From positions 1,364,001 through 1,428,000 of the forward strand of contig JADPYG010000088.1 of NCBI GenBank assembly GCA_017654735.1: a stretch of 64,000 bases of DNA, read 5' to 3'. Position numbers and translations under genes: made by a program. Under the pieces are notes generated by a model. That model worked only from the letters and a program-made list of their open reading frames with translations. It searched no databases and was not told the DNA's origin. The DNA is from Vishniacozyma victoriae. Lineage: Eukaryota > Basidiomycota > Tremellomycetes > Tremellales > Bulleribasidiaceae. Below, in pieces: positions 59,837 to 64,000 of the stretch (the stretch's first letter is position 1; each line of letters begins with the position of its first letter).

Positions 59837-59980
59837 GGTTGTGTGATAGAGGGAGGTAGATGGACAATGAATAAATGCAATTAAAGTCAACCGGAAATGA
59901 CCGCATCAACTGTAACCCCACCCTCTATCTCTTCTACCTTCTACCATTACTACGCATCAACAATTAGGACAAGCTGCAGC

Positions 59981-61024
59981 ATGCGCTCAACGATACTAGC
60001 CATCTCACTCGCACTTGCTTTACCTGCAAGGGCATTCGACTGCGCCCTCACCGTTTCCGGGATTCAATATGACCTAAAACCCTTAGGTGGACTTCGTACA
60101 GCTACCCATACTTCCTCTACACCACCTACCTCGAACGAAGCTAGAGTCTTGATGAATCTATGTGGGGATATTGGATCTGAAGATGGAGTATCTGATGAGG
60201 ACAAGGTTAGTCAGCCTTCCGGTCCGAAGATGCATTGCTGAGATTAGTGCCCGTCGGATTCACATGTCTGCTTGAAGATTCTGAATCATAAATCCTCCTC
60301 ATCAGATCCGGATAGGGTTACTGCTGTGATACCTGTATGGCCTGGTTCTCTGGGGGATGATAAGATCTGGACAACCCCTATTGGGTCAAATGGAGAAGGG
60401 GGATTGAAGGTTTACGTGGAAGGGAATGAGTATGCCGGGTAGGTCTTCTTCCTGTTCAGTACCTCTCGATCATTCCGTACTTCCCTACTATCCTCAGGCT
60501 CTCGACAATGATGTCAAGAAGTATAAGCTGATACCCAGTCTGAAACAACACTTGAACATGACCCTAATTTGCTCCAAGGAAACAGAAGAACCACGAATGA
60601 ACACCTACACCCCTGGAACACTATCAATGGAATGGGCCCACTCCGCCGCATGTCCAACAGACGGAAAGGGACCAAGCGATGATGGTGGATCTTCATCAGG
60701 AGGTGAGAATCGAAGTGGAGGAGGTGGATGGGGGTTCTGGGGATTCATCAAATTCATATTTTGGTGTAGCGTCCTAGGTCTTATCCTATACTTTGGAATC
60801 GGTACGTCTATCATCTTAGTTATCATGAGGTACAAATAGGAGAGAGGGGCTGACATCCAGGAATGTTTTACAACCACCAACAATATTCTGCTAGAGGATG
60901 GGATTTGGTTCCTCATCGTGATTTCTGGAGGGAATTACCTACTCTAGGTTCAGACCTCGTTCATCACGTATCAACGAATGTTCGCGGGGGAGGATCAAGA
61001 GGGGGTTATAACAGTCTAGGCTAG
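59981..61024 (+). CDS. ATG27: Autophagy membrane protein Atg27
   Basis: Type I membrane protein involved in Atg9 traffic. MRSTILAISLALALPARA is the signal peptide. The lumenal domain resembles a mannose-6-phosphate receptor homology fold with Cys at CALTVSG, NLCGD, KCPSGSHVC, TLICS and AACPTD. One membrane span follows a Gly/Ser linker (FIKFIFWCSVLGLILYFGIG). The cytosolic tail begins YNHQQYSARGWDLVPHRDFW, a strong Atg27 signature. About 300 residues over four or so exons. The start lies only 145 bp from that of divergent cyclin H. Confidence 0.93.
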
Positions 61025-61072
61025 AGAAGAGAATCATTAGATCATGCATGACATCGTTAAGCAGTTTGCAAT

Positions 61073-63603
61073 TTAAATCATAGAAGTTCTATACCTAGAC
61101 CCACTGGCCTGGGGTAATTCAACAGTACCTAGTCCACCACCTTGATCCCTTGATGCTGTTAGACCTTGTACAGTCTTCTGCATATCTGCCCATTCGTTGT
61201 CTCTTGGTTGAACGAGTTTGTCGGCTACGTCGTAGATGTAGAGTTTACCGTCTGATGATCCTAGACCGACTTTTCGAGAGACTGGATTACGGTCCCAGGC
61301 GAGCTTGTTTATTGCCCGTTGACATACCTGGGTCGATACGATCGGTACCTATGGCAATCAGTTTTATTCCTCTAGAATACGTGAGATGGATACTCACTTC
61401 GACATCCTGATTCAGATTCCATAGGTCAAACTTCCCATTCCCATCCACAGAACCGAATACAGCAGGATGATTAGGATGCCACTTGACATCAAAGACATAA
61501 TCGTCCGCCTCCTCAAACGAATGAATAGGAGCAGTATTCCCCTGAGCCTTTGTACTCGTAGAAGGAGCTCCACTCGTAGGTTTCCCAGTCTTGGCTCTCC
61601 ATAGCTTGACCGTCCAGTCGACCGAAGAAGTGATGAAGAGATCCGAGAAATCGATAGATCCGGAAGAAGGATGGAAATGAAGTCCAGTAACAGGCCCGGC
61701 GTGTCCGCGATAGATATCTTCCGTGTTGAGACCAGCTTTGGAGGATGCTCGGTCGTATCGATTTGCTTGGTAGACTGAGCCTTCTTCTGTTCCGATCCAG
61801 AATGTTGATGGCTCGCTATCGGGGAAATCGAGGCATGTGATTGAAACCTCGTCAGTCTTATTGTGTGGGCCTGCACTCATACGCAGAGCTTCCTGTGGAG
61901 TGAGCACTCGAGACTCGTCTTTGGACAGACAAGATATAAGACGTACCTGAGGCTGCGCGAGAACATCAGATAACCAACTACATACCAACCCATCCGTACT
62001 CCCCGTGATAAGATTATTAGCGTTCTGAGTACCAACCATCTTCATCCCATAAATAGGATAAGTATGTCCAGTAGCTGATAAGGGCGTTTTGAGGACTGGG
62101 AGGTGTTTTGCTCTTGTATCCCATAAGAGCACTTGGCCCGAGTATGAACCGCCGAATATCAGAGTTGGGTGATACGGTGAAAAAGATACTGATAGAATGT
62201 CGGACTGTGGCGTCAGTAGGGATATGTATAGAAGCGAGTGAGGAGGACGTACTGGGGCGTGAAAGACGAATTCAGGTCGTTCGAGAAGATGGAGATTCCA
62301 AACAGCCACTATCCCATCTGGATCATTGGGAGCACCAGGATTCTTGTTGTACGAAGCAACCACCAGTTCGGGGAACTGGCATCAGATTTTGCCAATCTAT
62401 TGTCGTCGTAACGTTGAGGGACACACCTTTGGGGACCAATCTAAATCCGTGACAGATCTCCCTTGAGTCCAGCGCTCATCCGAGAAAGCGCAGAACAATT
62501 TCACTTTCTGACCTTCTCCATCGTCGCTGGATATCAGCTGGGTACCGGACATGGAGCTGGTAGCTTACAAAGCACTATCAATACCTATGGTGTAATCCCT
62601 GATATAATCGTATCCATCGCTCAGAGCTCGCTGGACGATCTTTGTTGACTCCTCTATGAATGCCGAGAAGTCAGGAGCGGCGTAGATAGCTTGTCGTTGA
62701 TCCTCCGACAGTTCTAAACAATCAGTAATGCCCCTCACCTCGTTGACGCTTGACTTACGTTCAACCTTGACGTCTTCTGCCTTTTCCTTCAACTCCCTCA
62801 ATTCCTGCTCTAAAGCTTTCCTCTCCACCTCCAATTCCTCCAATATCCTCTTACGCATATCATCTTCCGTCTCCCGTCCATTTCCTCCATCTCGGATCCT
62901 GCGCCTCGAGGGTCCTGCGGAATTCTCATCGTCTGATTCGAGGTCTGATGTGGATGTTGACATTGATGTGGAGGAGGTTTGGATTCCTTTGGAGTATGTC
63001 ACCATTGGGGGTTTCACCTAGACTCAGTATTTTTCATATTTGCGATTGGAGAAATTTACCTTGGCCGGTAGTTCGTATAGCTCAGCGGAGTGATCCACAT
63101 AATCCACATTCGAAAATGACGGTGAGGCCCTTCCATCCCTTTCAGTCAGACCTCCATATCTAGCTCAGAAAGTGGAGACGTACAAATCAAAAGCTTGCCC
63201 TAAGGAACTTTGTCCCCTAGGAGGCGGTGCAGTTCCATTATCGCTCATCCGACTCGTCCTTCCGGCTGGTGTACCAGGTATTGACCCCGGCGGTGTCGGC
63301 CCTGTTCCAGCTCGGACCCCAGTCGCTGGAGGTGCATGTTGACCTTGACGTGAAGAGAGTGCACGTGGAGTCGAGGGCCTTGGAGCATTGATTAGAGAGT
63401 CGACTAGATCATTGACGTCTTTTCTAGAAGAGGAGATTGGCTATCATCAGCTCCCTCTTAACGTGGGGAAGTCGGGAGAGATTTACTTCTGAAGTCCCCT
63501 TCTCCGCCTGAGCTAGTAACGCTTTCCGCTCGTCCCTTGCGCGTCGAAGTTCAACTAGTTTCGCTCTCTTCTCTTCTAGCTCCTTCTTGACTCTATCTGC
63601 CAT
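61073..63603 (-). CDS. Cytoplasmic dynein intermediate chain
   Basis: Scaffold subunit of cytoplasmic dynein. MADRVKKELEEKRAKLVELR is the coiled N-terminus that binds dynactin p150. After a Ser/Pro/Gly-rich region come charged helices (RILEELEVERKALEQELREL), and then VKLFCAFSDERWTQGRSVTD, the start of the WD40 propeller. Blades include ELVVASYNKNPGAPNDPDG, GGSYSGQVLLWDTRAKHLPV, ITGSTDGLVCSWL, FWIGTEEGSVYQANRYDR, FITSSVDWTVKLWRAKTGKP and KLAWDRNPVSRKVGLGSSDG. About 690 residues, ten or more exons. Stops 48 bp from the ATG27 stop. Confidence 0.93.
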
Positions 63604-63761
63604 ATCTATCTGTATCTGAATTATATATGAAGTCGTGGATTGAGGACAGAGTTCTACGCGTCTTTCTTTGATGCTTCGGAATATCTTCGGTTAAATAAAG
63701 TACAATCAACTGGGACAGTGTTGATGGCATGTCACCCACTCAATATATACAATATGGAACC

Positions 63762-64000
63762 ATGACAAGCAGAGCCACGGCTGGCGGAAACTCAAGGAAG
63801 CAGGAGGCGGTAATTCCAAAGGGAGCAGGCGAGCTGGATTGGCTGGAGGAGACAGAAGAGGAGGCTAGGGAATATGATCAGCGAATCAAGGATGAGATCA
63901 GGTGGAAATTGGATCCCGTCAAGCCTCATGATGACCAACCTATCCCAGCAACATCCAGCCCGGAGCCAGAGGGAGGGAAATCTATATCCAATCCCATGGC
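63762..64000 (+). CDS. Unknown gene, N-terminal part (runs off the right edge)
   Basis: Not recognised. An open frame of about 80 codons from Met 63762 continues to the edge. It is charged, with an acidic helix (ELDWLEETEEEAREYDQRIK) and a Pro/Ser-rich stretch. It faces away from the dynein gene with 158 bp between starts. Confidence 0.6.
   Translation, partial: MTSRATAGGNSRKQEAVIPKGAGELDWLEETEEEAREYDQRIKDEIRWKLDPVKPHDDQPIPATSSPEPEGGKSISNPM

Overview
This window is nuclear DNA of a basidiomycete yeast, most likely a tremellomycete (Cryptococcus/Kwoniella type). The evidence is compact genes cut by many 40-60 nt GT-AG introns with a CTGAC/CTGAT/CTAAT branch site just upstream of the acceptor, CT-rich leaders, and eukaryotic housekeeping proteins with fungal architecture (orotate phosphoribosyltransferase URA5, PalI/Sur7, DUF2015, Atg27, Rec8). 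No prokaryotic operons, insertion sequences, CRISPR arrays, tRNA or rRNA genes were found.

Layout. 1-1191(-): 5' half of APC/C activator CDH1. 1661-2934(+): mRNA export adaptor YRA1. 3273-5775(+): ORC4. 5876-6668(-): URA5. 7070-8254(+): intronless unknown protein. 8677-9450(+): ribosomal protein eS8. 9934-10728(-): small GPI-anchored protein with a Kre9/Knh1-type domain. 11557-12660(+): short-chain dehydrogenase. 13106-14550(+): SAGA subunit SGF73/ataxin-7. 14716-16073(-): Dpb3/CHRAC-type histone fold protein whose fourth intron appears to carry a box C/D snoRNA. 16646-19461(+): type II membrane protein with leucine-rich repeats. 19765-20792(-): NmrA-like reductase. 21281-23815(-): DEAD-box helicase DBP5. 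24181-26237(-): divergent beta-tubulin. 27035-28513(+): GPI-anchored six-hairpin glycosidase. 28783-30373(+): R3H-type protein. 30511-31047(-): DUF2015. 31451-32171(+): PRA1 family. 32245-33322(-): DUF4112. 33512-34990(+): BFR2/AATF. 35269-41328(+): Ski2-like double helicase SLH1. 41627-43031(-): unknown SP/TP-rich protein. 43306-44135(-): peroxisomal SCP2. 44588-45345(-): PalI/Sur7. 45919-47230(-): ARF6. 47768-48585(+): peptidyl-tRNA hydrolase 2. 48789-49536(-): VPS55. 49783-50609(+): mitochondrial uS10. 50869-52029(-): SEC17. 52246-53250(+): U2AF35. 53466-55227(-): five-CCCH zinc finger protein. 55503-58265(+): REC8. 58531-59836(-): cyclin H. 59981-61024(+): ATG27. 61073-63603(-): dynein intermediate chain. 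63762-end(+): start of an unknown gene.

Genes alternate between tightly spaced divergent pairs (as little as 144 bp between starts) and convergent pairs (as little as 48 bp between stops). There is no metabolic cluster. Themes recur: nuclear mRNA metabolism (YRA1, DBP5, U2AF35, CCCH protein, cyclin H), chromosome biology (ORC4, Dpb3-like, REC8, CDH1), membrane traffic (ARF6, SEC17, VPS55, PRA1, ATG27, PalI) and ribosome or translation quality control (eS8, BFR2, SLH1, PTH2).

The most notable observations are the probable intronic snoRNA, a poison 3' splice site inside the U2AF35 gene itself, a plant-style LRR module behind a cytosolic basic domain, a beta-tubulin lacking benzimidazole-site residues and starting with micro-exons, and an SLH1 whose second helicase cassette looks dead and truncated. 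Exon boundaries were assigned by eye from reading frame, splice consensus and family continuity; they are predictions.
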